Part shown: positions 16,801 to 24,351 of the stretch, piece by piece
Layout of the letters: each line of letters opens with the position of its first letter
How positions within the stretch are numbered: position 1 is the first letter of the stretch
Source of the DNA: Lacibacter luteus
GTDB taxonomy: Bacteria > Bacteroidota > Bacteroidia > Chitinophagales > Chitinophagaceae
Reading direction: 5' to 3'
Length of the DNA stretch: 64,000 nt
Assembly: GCF_004118265.1 (NCBI RefSeq)
Contig: NZ_SDHW01000007.1
Span: 124,001-188,000, forward strand
Translations under genes and position numbers: made by a program
The notes under the pieces: model-generated
Database searches by the model: none
What the model was told of the DNA's origin: nothing
What the model saw: only the letters and a program-made list of their open reading frames with translations

Positions 16801-18774
16801 GCTACCTGCCCTCCAGTAATTGCCCGTTTCAATAATACATCAGCCGGAGCAGTAAAAGTTAAATGGGATTTTGGCGATGGTACAAGTGCAGATAATGTCA
16901 ATTATCCATCGCATATTTATACAAAGCCAGGCACCTACATTGTTACATTGTATGTATATGGCTACAATGGATTAACAGGAACATATATCGATTCTGTTAA
17001 AGTAAAAGGGGTAGATGCGACACTTAAATTTAATCCTGCAGAAACCTGTTCTTCACAACCGGTTAATTTTAATGCTTCGGCAAAAGAGGTAACAAATTAT
17101 TTGTGGGATTTTGGTGATGGGCAATTGACTACATCAGCAGACAGTACAGCTGTTCATTTATACCGCAGGTCGGGCATCTACCAACCATCACTGCTTATTA
17201 CCAATGCCGATGGTTGTACAGTGGCAGCGCCATCAACCGAAAAAATTATTATTGATAGTTTGTCTGCTAAAATCAGCGGTATTCCGTTGCAGGCGTGTAA
17301 CCAGGTGAAGATTAATTTTAATGCCGATGTGTATAGTGTTGGAGCAAATGGCAACAGCAATTTTCTTAAGTACAAATGGAACTTTGGTACAGGCAATGCT
17401 GCAGATACTGCCAATACAGCTAACCCGGTTTTCCAATACAATACTCCCGGTACATATATAGTTTCGCTGCGGGTAACAGCACGTTCGGGTTGTGTAAAAG
17501 ATGTAACGGCAACTGTTGTTGTTAAACCATCGGCAAAAGGAACTGTTACAGGACCTGCGGAAATATGCGCAGGTGATAAAGCTACGTTTACATCAACAGC
17601 AACACTAACCAACGGCGTACAATGGAGCTGGGATTTTAAAAACGGACAAACTGCAGCAATACAAAATCCATCAGCACAAACCTATGCAACAGCAGGTACA
17701 TATCCCGTTACACTCGTAGTAAATAACCAGGGTTGTTTGGATACCGCTGTTCATACACTAACGGTACATGCGTTACCTGTAGTTCAACTTTCGCCTGCAC
17801 AACCTAAAGTCTGTTTAGGTAACAGTGTTCAATTAACAGCATCTGGTGGAACAACCTATCAATGGTCGCCTGCAGCAACACTTTCCGATCCGCAGATCGC
17901 ATCGCCTCTTGCAACACCTGTAGTAAACACAACATACCGTGTGCTTGTTAACAATGTGTATGGTTGTAAAGCAACAGATTCGGTAATGGTAAGCGTTGTA
18001 CAGCCGATCAATCTAAATGCAACAACGAATTATAGCATTTGCGAAGGAGAGTCGGTGCAGTTGGTAGTTACTGGTGCTGCTTCTTATACATGGATCAGGA
18101 ATATACAAGGGCTCAGTTCTGTTTCGTCTGCAAATGTAAAAGCAACTCCGGTTGCAACCACAACCTATACTGTTGTTGGATATGATGCTGAAAATTGTTT
18201 TACCGATACTCTTGCAATCAATGTTATAGTATATCCAAGACCAATTGTAAATGCAGGTCCTGATGTGCAGGCAATTCCGGGCAATGCAATACAATTGAAT
18301 GCAACGGGAAGCAGCGATATCGTTTCGTGGAATTGGAATCCGGCCAGCTTTTTAAGTTGTACCCTGTGTCCATCGCCTGTAAGCAAAACAAACAAAACAA
18401 CCACTTACATAGTAGAAGCAAAAACAGATAAGGGTTGTATTGCTCGGGATTCTGTTACCATTCATATGCTTTGTAGCGGCACCCAATTGTTTATTCCAAA
18501 CTCATTTACGCCGAATGGCGATGGCTTGAATGATTATTTTTCTGTACCGGCCAACGGCGCTTCATTCATAAAACTGTTTGTTATATACGATCGTTGGGGA
18601 AATAAAGTGTTTGAACGGAAGAATCTTGCTGTTGATGATCCGCAGGCAAAATGGGATGGTAATTACAATGGTTACCCCGCACCTGTTGGAAGTTTTACTT
18701 ACGCTTTACAACTTGTTTGCGATGCAACAGGCGAGCAGTTTATACGTAACGGTTCGGTTACAATTATCAGGTAG
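13819..18774 (+). CDS. Giant PKD-repeat surface protein with type B T9SS sorting domain
   Basis: 1651 residues from the ATG at 13819 (a TTG six codons earlier is rejected because the signal peptide MSNVLTRIIVTCICLFVSLT ends at KAQ). About a dozen PKD-type repeats follow, recognised by WDFGDG or similar words spaced 80-120 residues apart and each closed by a GtYtv/GC pattern; two late Ig-like modules come next. The last 90 residues contain FIPNSFTPNGDGLNDYF and YDRWGNKVFE, the gliding-motility-associated (CHU_C, type B) sorting domain, so it should be exported by the type IX secretion system and held at or released from the surface. PKD modules suggest binding to glycans or proteins. No PorP/SprF partner gene is adjacent. 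Confidence 0.9.
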   Translation: MSNVLTRIIVTCICLFVSLTLKAQLAADFSITNGQGCVPVKSSFTNLSTGVSANTIYSWDFGNGNFSSLKDPSAVYLTEGTYTVTLTIKDGNQTSAKTKDVKVYKKPQADFTFTTGKGCSPLTVTFNSTSIAGDGSITSYFWDFGDGSTQQTSSASVTHSYQVKQKASVSLTVTNQFGCYSTVVKNDLIEVLDPLVVDFEVDQAILCRISDEVQFTNKSAGPGVLSYLWDFGDGTTSTSKDPKHIFPQKGIYSIKLTVTTSDGCVVIKTKQNLVNVASFKSDFSISSNEICSGNALQITPASTPMPTQTLWQMGDGTVYYNVSYGFSHLYTKKGDYEIKLVNEFGVCKDSVVKTVKVKQGMQLSGFVDSLIDKCGAPARIQFRDTTAGAIKWDWSFEYDYYNPVVNSTAQNPVHSYSRNLTYNVFLRVTNAEGCSNSITKYVSVASALVEIRVLSSSMYPFYSCKPYTIKFATSSSEPIASYKWSFPDGSTSTEATPEFLFAAVGTHRVLLNYTTVSGCTGTVQYNNIQVLPKPVADFVSVQGSDICGNSLTQFRNLSTNMEGYGEWFINGQRTTSIDPYVGKDLYYKFLNEGKYTIRLVATNGYCSDTMTKVDYITVKPPFVRIDGYDTDCGGTGGNIKFLDGSMNATGWRWDFGDGASASYSTFQPSIEHKYTTTGIYYARLTVTNGSCVVTDSIKVTVIIRKTPQLSVNKADLCFEEKLSYSVAGLAASPNGAFNYLIHKIEYEDGTEYTGYNYYYDVNISPITGYLLADHLDPAKNKLRFIMVNKLTNCLDTSNYISYRVRGVRATFEIKTDNRCFNLPVVFNDSSDNASISAIVSREWNFGDGQYQTLTSGGVVTHTYANPGYYYPTLKVKDASGCTSVTNYYSGFVQVNGPKAVFSTSGNNVPLNTTVNFYNNTNTFNAYNTQYIWDFGNGVTSTQHSPTYTFTTAGTYTVKLTARDHSTGCTSQATQIIIVRNFNSNFSFNTSFVGNATCPPVIARFNNTSAGAVKVKWDFGDGTSADNVNYPSHIYTKPGTYIVTLYVYGYNGLTGTYIDSVKVKGVDATLKFNPAETCSSQPVNFNASAKEVTNYLWDFGDGQLTTSADSTAVHLYRRSGIYQPSLLITNADGCTVAAPSTEKIIIDSLSAKISGIPLQACNQVKINFNADVYSVGANGNSNFLKYKWNFGTGNAADTANTANPVFQYNTPGTYIVSLRVTARSGCVKDVTATVVVKPSAKGTVTGPAEICAGDKATFTSTATLTNGVQWSWDFKNGQTAAIQNPSAQTYATAGTYPVTLVVNNQGCLDTAVHTLTVHALPVVQLSPAQPKVCLGNSVQLTASGGTTYQWSPAATLSDPQIASPLATPVVNTTYRVLVNNVYGCKATDSVMVSVVQPINLNATTNYSICEGESVQLVVTGAASYTWIRNIQGLSSVSSANVKATPVATTTYTVVGYDAENCFTDTLAINVIVYPRPIVNAGPDVQAIPGNAIQLNATGSSDIVSWNWNPASFLSCTLCPSPVSKTNKTTTYIVEAKTDKGCIARDSVTIHMLCSGTQLFIPNSFTPNGDGLNDYFSVPANGASFIKLFVIYDRWGNKVFERKNLAVDDPQAKWDGNYNGYPAPVGSFTYALQLVCDATGEQFIRNGSVTIIR

Positions 18775-18860
18775 CTGATAGTGAAAATTCCACGCTTCAT
18801 CATTTATGAAATTTCAGTTTCATCATTTTTCCCTATTTTGAACACCTCAAACTAATACTT

Positions 18861-20546
18861 ATGGGTCGTTTATTCCGCAAAAAGAAGATTAATACAATTG
18901 TAGCAGAAGGGGGAGATGAAGTACATGGCGGAACAGGTTTGCACAGAGTGTTGAACGTACGTGATCTTACATTTTTGGGTATTGCTGCCGTAATAGGCGC
19001 CGGTATCTTTTCTACTATCGGTTCTGCTGCGTTTCATGGCGGACCAGGCGTATCTCTTTTATTTGTAATTACAGCAGTTACCTGTGGATTTTCGGCTTTG
19101 TGTTATGCAGAGTTTGCAAGTCGTGTGCCGGTAAGCGGTAGTGCCTATACGTATGCCTATGTAAGTTTTGGTGAATTGGTGGCCTGGATCATTGGCTGGG
19201 CGTTGATTCTTGAGTATGCTATCGGAAACATTGTTGTTGCCATCAGCTGGAGCAGTTATTTCAATAATCTGTTGCAGGGTTTAAATATTCATTTGCCTTA
19301 TTGGTTAACAACCAACCTCACAACTGCCAACGAAGCATTGGCTGCAGTAAACGAACAGCTGGCAAAAGGCGCAGCAGCAACAGCAGATATGCAGGCCATC
19401 ATCGACGGTTATAATGCAGCACCGGCTTTAGGCAGCAGCAAATTGTTTCTTAATCTGCCTGCTTTTTTAATTGTAGCGTTGATAACAGCACTGGCCTATA
19501 TTGGTATGAAGGAAAGTAAGAAGAGTGCCAACGCAATGGTGATCTTTAAAATTGCGGTAATCATTTTTGTTATAGTAATGGGTTTCTTTTATGTGAATAC
19601 CGATAACTGGAACCCGTTTATGCCGAACGGATTTACAGGGGTACTGCAAGGTGTAAGTGCGGTGTTTTATGCGTATATCGGTTTTGATGCCATTAGTACA
19701 ACAGCCGAAGAGTGTAAAGATCCGCAGCGTGATTTGCCAAAGGGGATGATGAATGCATTGGTGATCTGTACCATTCTGTACATCCTTATTGCATTGGTAT
19801 TAACAGGTATGGTTAATTACAGCGAATTAAAAGTAGACGATCCTTTAGCTTATGTGTTTGATAATTTGGGTTTGAAGTGGATCGGCTACATCATCAGCAT
19901 CAGTGCAGTTGTTGCAACAACAAGTGTATTGCTGGTGTTTCAATTAGGTCAGCCTCGTATCTGGATGACGATGAGCCGGGATGGTTTATTGCCCAAACGT
20001 TTTTCAAAAGTTCATCCTAAATACAAAACACCGGCCTTTGCAACCATCATCACTGGTTTTCTGGTGGGTATTCCTGCAATGTTTTTACCATCATCTATCA
20101 TGACAGATCTTACAAGCATCGGAACCTTGTTCGCCTTTGTATTGGTTTGTTTGGGGGTGTTGTTATTACCAAAATTGCAGGCAGGTACTCAGGGTAAATT
20201 CAAGCTGCCGTACGTAAACGGACAATTTATTTTGCCACTACTTGTAGCTGCATTTATTTTTCTGTTTCGTGACAGAGTAGCGGCATCTATCACCAACCTG
20301 TTTCACGAAAATCATCAAGAAGTTTTATTTCTCATCTTTATACTCATTGCAGTTGTTATTGCTGCGTTAACCTTCATCCGTAAGTATTCGCTTATTCCTG
20401 TGCTGGGTGCATTAAGCTGTATGTACCTGATGATAGAGATACCCGTTAACAGCTGGTTTTGGTTTTTCGTATGGATGGGAATCGGGTTAGTGATTTATTT
20501 CTTTTACGGTTACCGTAAAAGCAAATTAGCAAACGAACAAGCTTAG
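18861..20546 (+). CDS. APC family amino-acid permease
   Basis: 561 residues with about 14 hydrophobic segments. The first segment carries GIAAVIGAGIFSTIG, the unwound substrate-binding region of APC transporters, and the later FYAYIGFDAISTTAEECKDP block (about 270-290) is typical of the cationic amino-acid transporter branch. A long loop of about 45 residues after segment four is Ala-rich. It probably imports amino acids across the inner membrane by proton symport. It is followed after 5 bases by methylglyoxal synthase, so the two are likely co-transcribed. Confidence 0.9.
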   Translation: MGRLFRKKKINTIVAEGGDEVHGGTGLHRVLNVRDLTFLGIAAVIGAGIFSTIGSAAFHGGPGVSLLFVITAVTCGFSALCYAEFASRVPVSGSAYTYAYVSFGELVAWIIGWALILEYAIGNIVVAISWSSYFNNLLQGLNIHLPYWLTTNLTTANEALAAVNEQLAKGAAATADMQAIIDGYNAAPALGSSKLFLNLPAFLIVALITALAYIGMKESKKSANAMVIFKIAVIIFVIVMGFFYVNTDNWNPFMPNGFTGVLQGVSAVFYAYIGFDAISTTAEECKDPQRDLPKGMMNALVICTILYILIALVLTGMVNYSELKVDDPLAYVFDNLGLKWIGYIISISAVVATTSVLLVFQLGQPRIWMTMSRDGLLPKRFSKVHPKYKTPAFATIITGFLVGIPAMFLPSSIMTDLTSIGTLFAFVLVCLGVLLLPKLQAGTQGKFKLPYVNGQFILPLLVAAFIFLFRDRVAASITNLFHENHQEVLFLIFILIAVVIAALTFIRKYSLIPVLGALSCMYLMIEIPVNSWFWFFVWMGIGLVIYFFYGYRKSKLANEQA

Positions 20547-20551
20547 TTTTT

Positions 20552-21004
20552 ATGCCAACAAGAAAAATGAAAGTCCGCAAACGTATTGCGTTGGTGGCGC
20601 ACGATCATAAAAAAACAGATTTAATCGATTGGGCTTATTTCAATCGCACTGCTTTAGCCAAACACGAATTATTTGCAACAGGTACAACAGGTAAACTGCT
20701 TGAAGACAAACTCGACCGACCTGTAAACAAGTTTCTCAGCGGCCCTCTTGGTGGCGATCAGCAAATAGGTGCATTGATCGCCGAAGGCAAAATTGATATT
20801 CTCATTTTCTTTTGGGATCCCATGGAAGCACAGCCGCATGATCCCGATGTAAAAGCCTTGCTTCGTCTTGCCGTTACCTGGAATATTCCTACAGCCTGCG
20901 ACCGTGCCACTGCCGATTTTATTTTTACATCGCCCCTTATACTCGACGATTATACCGTTCAGTTGGAAGATTACAGCCAGTACCTCAAGCGTAAGATCAA
21001 ATAA
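20552..21004 (+). CDS. mgsA: Methylglyoxal synthase
   Basis: 150 residues. The phosphate-binding and catalytic elements are visible: GTTGKLL at 44-50, SGPLGGDQQIGA at 63-74 with the key Asp at about 69, and FFWDPMEAQPHDPDVKALL at 86-104 with the Asp and His residues of the active site. It converts dihydroxyacetone phosphate into methylglyoxal and phosphate, a bypass of lower glycolysis used when sugar phosphates build up. The start is the first ATG; an internal ATG five codons on is also possible. Confidence 0.95.
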   Translation: MPTRKMKVRKRIALVAHDHKKTDLIDWAYFNRTALAKHELFATGTTGKLLEDKLDRPVNKFLSGPLGGDQQIGALIAEGKIDILIFFWDPMEAQPHDPDVKALLRLAVTWNIPTACDRATADFIFTSPLILDDYTVQLEDYSQYLKRKIK

Positions 21005-21100
21005 GAGCTGCGGCTCGCTGCCGTGTACAACTTCACTTGCAAAAGCGGAAAAAGCATTGTAACTTTTACATAGCTTCTTTCACATCTAAATATTGCCATT

Positions 21101-21568
21101 ATGAATTTTGTACAACGCATGGAAAAATGGGGCGACGCCCACCATCCAACCTGGATCGATTTCATCCGCATTATTCTGGGAATAATTCTTACGGCAAAAG
21201 GCGTACAGTTCATTAACAACATGGAACCTCTCACCGAACTTATTGCCAACAGCCAGTTTCTGGGTTCTTTATCTGCCGGCCTGTTAGCACATTATGTTGT
21301 TTTCGCACACCTTGTAGGCGGCCTGCTTGTTGCCTTTGGTTTACTTACACGTTTTGCATGTCTTATTCAAATACCTATTCTGCTCGGGGCGATCATTTTT
21401 GTGAATATATCGGGTGGAATATTTCAGCCACACTCCGAACTGTGGTTCTCTGTTCTTATACTGATTCTGCTCGTCTTTTTTGTTGTAGAAGGCAGTGGTA
21501 AGATCAGTGTTGATGAATGGATGAGGAAGCATCCTGATGAGCGGCCTCATAAACATAAGTGGGGTTGA
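21101..21568 (+). CDS. DoxX family membrane protein
   Basis: 155 residues with four membrane segments and the DoxX pattern: a first segment RIILGIILTAKGVQF, then a glycine-rich AHLVGGLLVAFGLLTRFACL block at 103-122. Family members are linked to oxidative stress and quinone-dependent reactions but mostly uncharacterised. The C-terminal tail is short, charged and His-rich (RPHKHKWG), probably cytoplasmic. Confidence 0.85.
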   Translation: MNFVQRMEKWGDAHHPTWIDFIRIILGIILTAKGVQFINNMEPLTELIANSQFLGSLSAGLLAHYVVFAHLVGGLLVAFGLLTRFACLIQIPILLGAIIFVNISGGIFQPHSELWFSVLILILLVFFVVEGSGKISVDEWMRKHPDERPHKHKWG

Positions 21569-21667
21569 TGGTTCCAGTGTGGTATGTTTTCCCCGGCAAC
21601 TTATTCTTTCAGCTTGTTTGAACAGGATGTGTTGGCCGGGGTTATTTTTGCACTTTATTTTAAATGT

Positions 21668-22690
21668 ATGAAATTTCAGATAGGCGATAAAGTGCTGTTG
21701 ATCCATTCGAACGAAGAAGGCGAAGTAGTGGATATTATCAATAAGAAAATGGTGATGGTGGATGTGGGTGGTGTACAGTTTCCGGTATATACTGATCAGG
21801 TCGATTTCCCTTATTACAAACGCTTTACCGAAAAGAAAGCAGAGCCTCCCAAACAAAAAAAGTATGTGGATGATGTGAAGAAGGAAAAAGGGAGCAACAT
21901 AAAAGGGTATAATGTTGGCGAAGGCGTATGGATATCGTTGTTGCCGGTGTTTGATAAAGATATTTTTGATGATGATGTGGTGGAATATTTCAGAATATAC
22001 CTGGTGAACAATACCGGCACGGCTTACCAGTTTAACTATCACTTGCGGTTTACAGGCGAAAGCGAGTTTAATCTTAAAAATGAACTGCTGCCTTACAGCG
22101 ATTTTTATATTCATGATGTGCCGTTTGAAGAACTCAACGATGCGCCTCGTTTCGATTTTGAGTTTAGTCTTTCCCAACCGGCAAAAGGCAAAGCAGAATA
22201 TTTTGAAGCTTCATTGAAACTGAAAGCCAAACAATTGTTTCAACGTATTGAAGAAATGCTGCAGAAACAGGAAGCAAGTTTTAGTTATTTATTGATGGAA
22301 ACCTATCCGGACGGGGTAATAAAAGACAAAGTTGATTTAAGTAAATTAAGTTCCGCAGGTTTTAAAGTATACGATGCCGGAAAGGCAAGACAGCATATTC
22401 CACCGGCACGTTCCGTTGTAGATCTGCACATCGAAAAAATTGTAAACGACTGGAAGCATCTCAGCAATTTTGAAATTCTTACTGCTCAACTAAAAGAGTT
22501 TGAAAAGTATTACGAACTGGCAGTATTGCATATGCAGCCAACGTTAATTATCATACATGGAGTGGGCGAAGGAAAGTTGCGTGATGAGATTCATGATCTG
22601 CTTCGATTAAAACGGGAAGTGAAGTCGTTTGTAAACCAGTATCATCCTTTGTATGGTTACGGTGCAACCGAAATCTATTTCCAATATTAA
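21668..22690 (+). CDS. DUF2027 and Smr domain protein (MutS2-like nuclease/RNA-binding)
   Basis: 340 residues from the ATG at 21668; the earlier start at 21584 adds a segment without homology. The N-terminus (FQIGDKVLLIHSNEEGEVV) is a small beta-barrel as in DUF2027 proteins; the middle is a beta-sandwich-like region; the last 85 residues form an Smr domain with VVDLHIEKIV and TLIIIHGVGEGKLRDEIHDL. Smr domains bind or nick nucleic acids; in Bacteroidota this architecture is conserved but unstudied. It stands alone, with lgt following after 80 bases. Confidence 0.88.
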   Translation: MKFQIGDKVLLIHSNEEGEVVDIINKKMVMVDVGGVQFPVYTDQVDFPYYKRFTEKKAEPPKQKKYVDDVKKEKGSNIKGYNVGEGVWISLLPVFDKDIFDDDVVEYFRIYLVNNTGTAYQFNYHLRFTGESEFNLKNELLPYSDFYIHDVPFEELNDAPRFDFEFSLSQPAKGKAEYFEASLKLKAKQLFQRIEEMLQKQEASFSYLLMETYPDGVIKDKVDLSKLSSAGFKVYDAGKARQHIPPARSVVDLHIEKIVNDWKHLSNFEILTAQLKEFEKYYELAVLHMQPTLIIIHGVGEGKLRDEIHDLLRLKREVKSFVNQYHPLYGYGATEIYFQY

Positions 22691-22770
22691 CATGCGGCAA
22701 ATGAAGCTGCACTTGCATTAACAGGTGCAATCCGAAATTTTCAAGTATCATTGCAACTCAAATAAACAGC

Positions 22771-24060
22771 ATGTATCCTAATCTGTATTATTTCTTTAAA
22801 GATGTATTGGGTGTAGAGTGGGAGTGGGCGAGATTTTTAAACTCGTTTGGTTTTTTTGTTGCGCTTGCCTTTATAATATCTGCTATTGTTTTAACTAAAG
22901 GGTTACAGCGTAAGGAAAAACAGGGCTTTTTACAGCCGTTTGAAGAGAAGCGTGTGTTTGGTAAACCTGCAACTGTCGGTGAATTACTTACCAATGGCTT
23001 GCTTGGTTTTGTAATGGGTTATAAAATTATTGGTGCATTTATGAATGCCGGTTCGGGTGTAGATCCGCAGGCATATATTTTCTCATCGCAAGGAAGCTGG
23101 GGTGCCGGTATTTTCCTGGCGCTTTTGTTTGCGGGATTGAAATGGTATGAGAAAAACAAACAAAAAGCTGCAAAACCGGAAGAACGTAAAGTACGCATCT
23201 GGCCACATGAACGTGTTGGAGACATTACGGTAATGGCGGCGATTTTTGGCTTTGCCGGTGCCAAAATCTTCCACAACCTCGAAAACTGGGATCAGTTCGT
23301 AGCCGATCCGATCGGTTCATTGGTTTCTTTCAGCGGGTTAACGTTTTATGGCGGACTTATATGTGCGGCCATAGCCATTATAATTTATGCCAAACGGAAA
23401 GGCATATCGATCCGTCATTTGGCAGATGCAATGGGGCCAACGTTGATGCTGGCGTATGCACTTGGCCGTATTGGGTGCCAGGTTGCAGGCGATGGTGATT
23501 GGGGTGTTCCCAATGCAGCCTATGTTTCCGACTCAACAGGCGCAGTACGTTTGGCCAATGCAGGCGAATTTCAACAAGCATTAAGAAGCAATACAATTTA
23601 TTTGCAGGAGGAATTCGGTCGTGGCATGAAGCCTGAGAATGTACCTTATGCAACATTTAAAGCACCGTCGTTTTTGCCCGTATGGATGGTTGCTTATACA
23701 TATCCGCATAATGTAAACAGCATGGGTAATAAGTTGGCCGATTGTGCTGAAGATGATCATTGCAACTATTTGCCTTTGCCGGTATTTCCAACTCCGTTTT
23801 ATGAAACTGTAGTTTGCTTACTCCTTTTCGGAGTTTTGTTATATTACCGAAGCCGAATTAAACTGGCTGGTGGTTTATTCTGTCTTTACCTGGTGCTGAA
23901 TGGGGCAGAACGCTTCTTTGTCGAAAAAATCAGGGTTAATACAAAATATGAAAGCCTGCCTTTCCAGCCTACACAGGCCGAATTGATTTCGCTTGGTCTG
24001 GTAATCCTCGGTATTGTGCTTTACTTCGTGTCGAAGAAAAAAACTTCTGCATCAAAATAA
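22771..24060 (+). CDS. lgt: Prolipoprotein diacylglyceryl transferase
   Basis: 429 residues, longer than the 260-290 usual in Proteobacteria, as is normal for Bacteroidota. Seven or more membrane segments and the Lgt signature region ALGRIGCQVAGDGDWG (about 229-244) are present, plus FYGGLICAAIAI earlier. It moves a diacylglyceryl group from phosphatidylglycerol onto the Cys of prelipoproteins in the inner membrane, the first step in making the many lipoproteins of this genome. An insert of about 90 residues after the signature carries acidic and Cys residues. A terminator follows the stop. Confidence 0.93.
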   Translation: MYPNLYYFFKDVLGVEWEWARFLNSFGFFVALAFIISAIVLTKGLQRKEKQGFLQPFEEKRVFGKPATVGELLTNGLLGFVMGYKIIGAFMNAGSGVDPQAYIFSSQGSWGAGIFLALLFAGLKWYEKNKQKAAKPEERKVRIWPHERVGDITVMAAIFGFAGAKIFHNLENWDQFVADPIGSLVSFSGLTFYGGLICAAIAIIIYAKRKGISIRHLADAMGPTLMLAYALGRIGCQVAGDGDWGVPNAAYVSDSTGAVRLANAGEFQQALRSNTIYLQEEFGRGMKPENVPYATFKAPSFLPVWMVAYTYPHNVNSMGNKLADCAEDDHCNYLPLPVFPTPFYETVVCLLLFGVLLYYRSRIKLAGGLFCLYLVLNGAERFFVEKIRVNTKYESLPFQPTQAELISLGLVILGIVLYFVSKKKTSASK

Positions 24061-24082
24061 CTTCAACAAAACTTTTTATACA

Positions 24083-24111
24083 GGCTTCCGGCAGGAAGCC
24101 TTTTTTATTTT
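24083..24111 (+). terminator. Rho-independent terminator after lgt
   Basis: Stem GGCTTCC/GGAAGCC with loop GGCA, followed by TTTTTTATTTT. Confidence 0.9.
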
Positions 24112-24264
24112 CCGACCATCTGTATTTATTTCCGCTCGTACTTAAAACTGGGTTCAATTGTAACATACCCGACGGTCGTTCGTCACATCTGTGTAATTAT
24201 TTGCCGAACATCAGGTTAAAATACCGTTAACCATAAAACAATGTACTATGCAAAACATAGAACC

Positions 24265-24272
24265 TACTTTTG
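24265..24272 (+). promoter_or_regulatory. Possible -7 box of the outer-membrane barrel gene
   Basis: TACTTTTG matches the Bacteroidota TAnnTTTG box and would place the transcript start about 70 bases before the ATG at 24352. No clear -33 TTTG precedes it. Confidence 0.45.
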
Positions 24273-24351
24273 ACATGTAATTTAAAACAACAGGTACTGT
24301 TAACTGTTGAGCCTTATTATCATAAACCGAATCATCAAACCTATCATCATC

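Noticed and set aside
21341-22177. 278-residue minus-strand frame
   Set aside because: It lies opposite the well-supported DoxX and DUF2027-Smr genes and has the biased composition of an antisense shadow.
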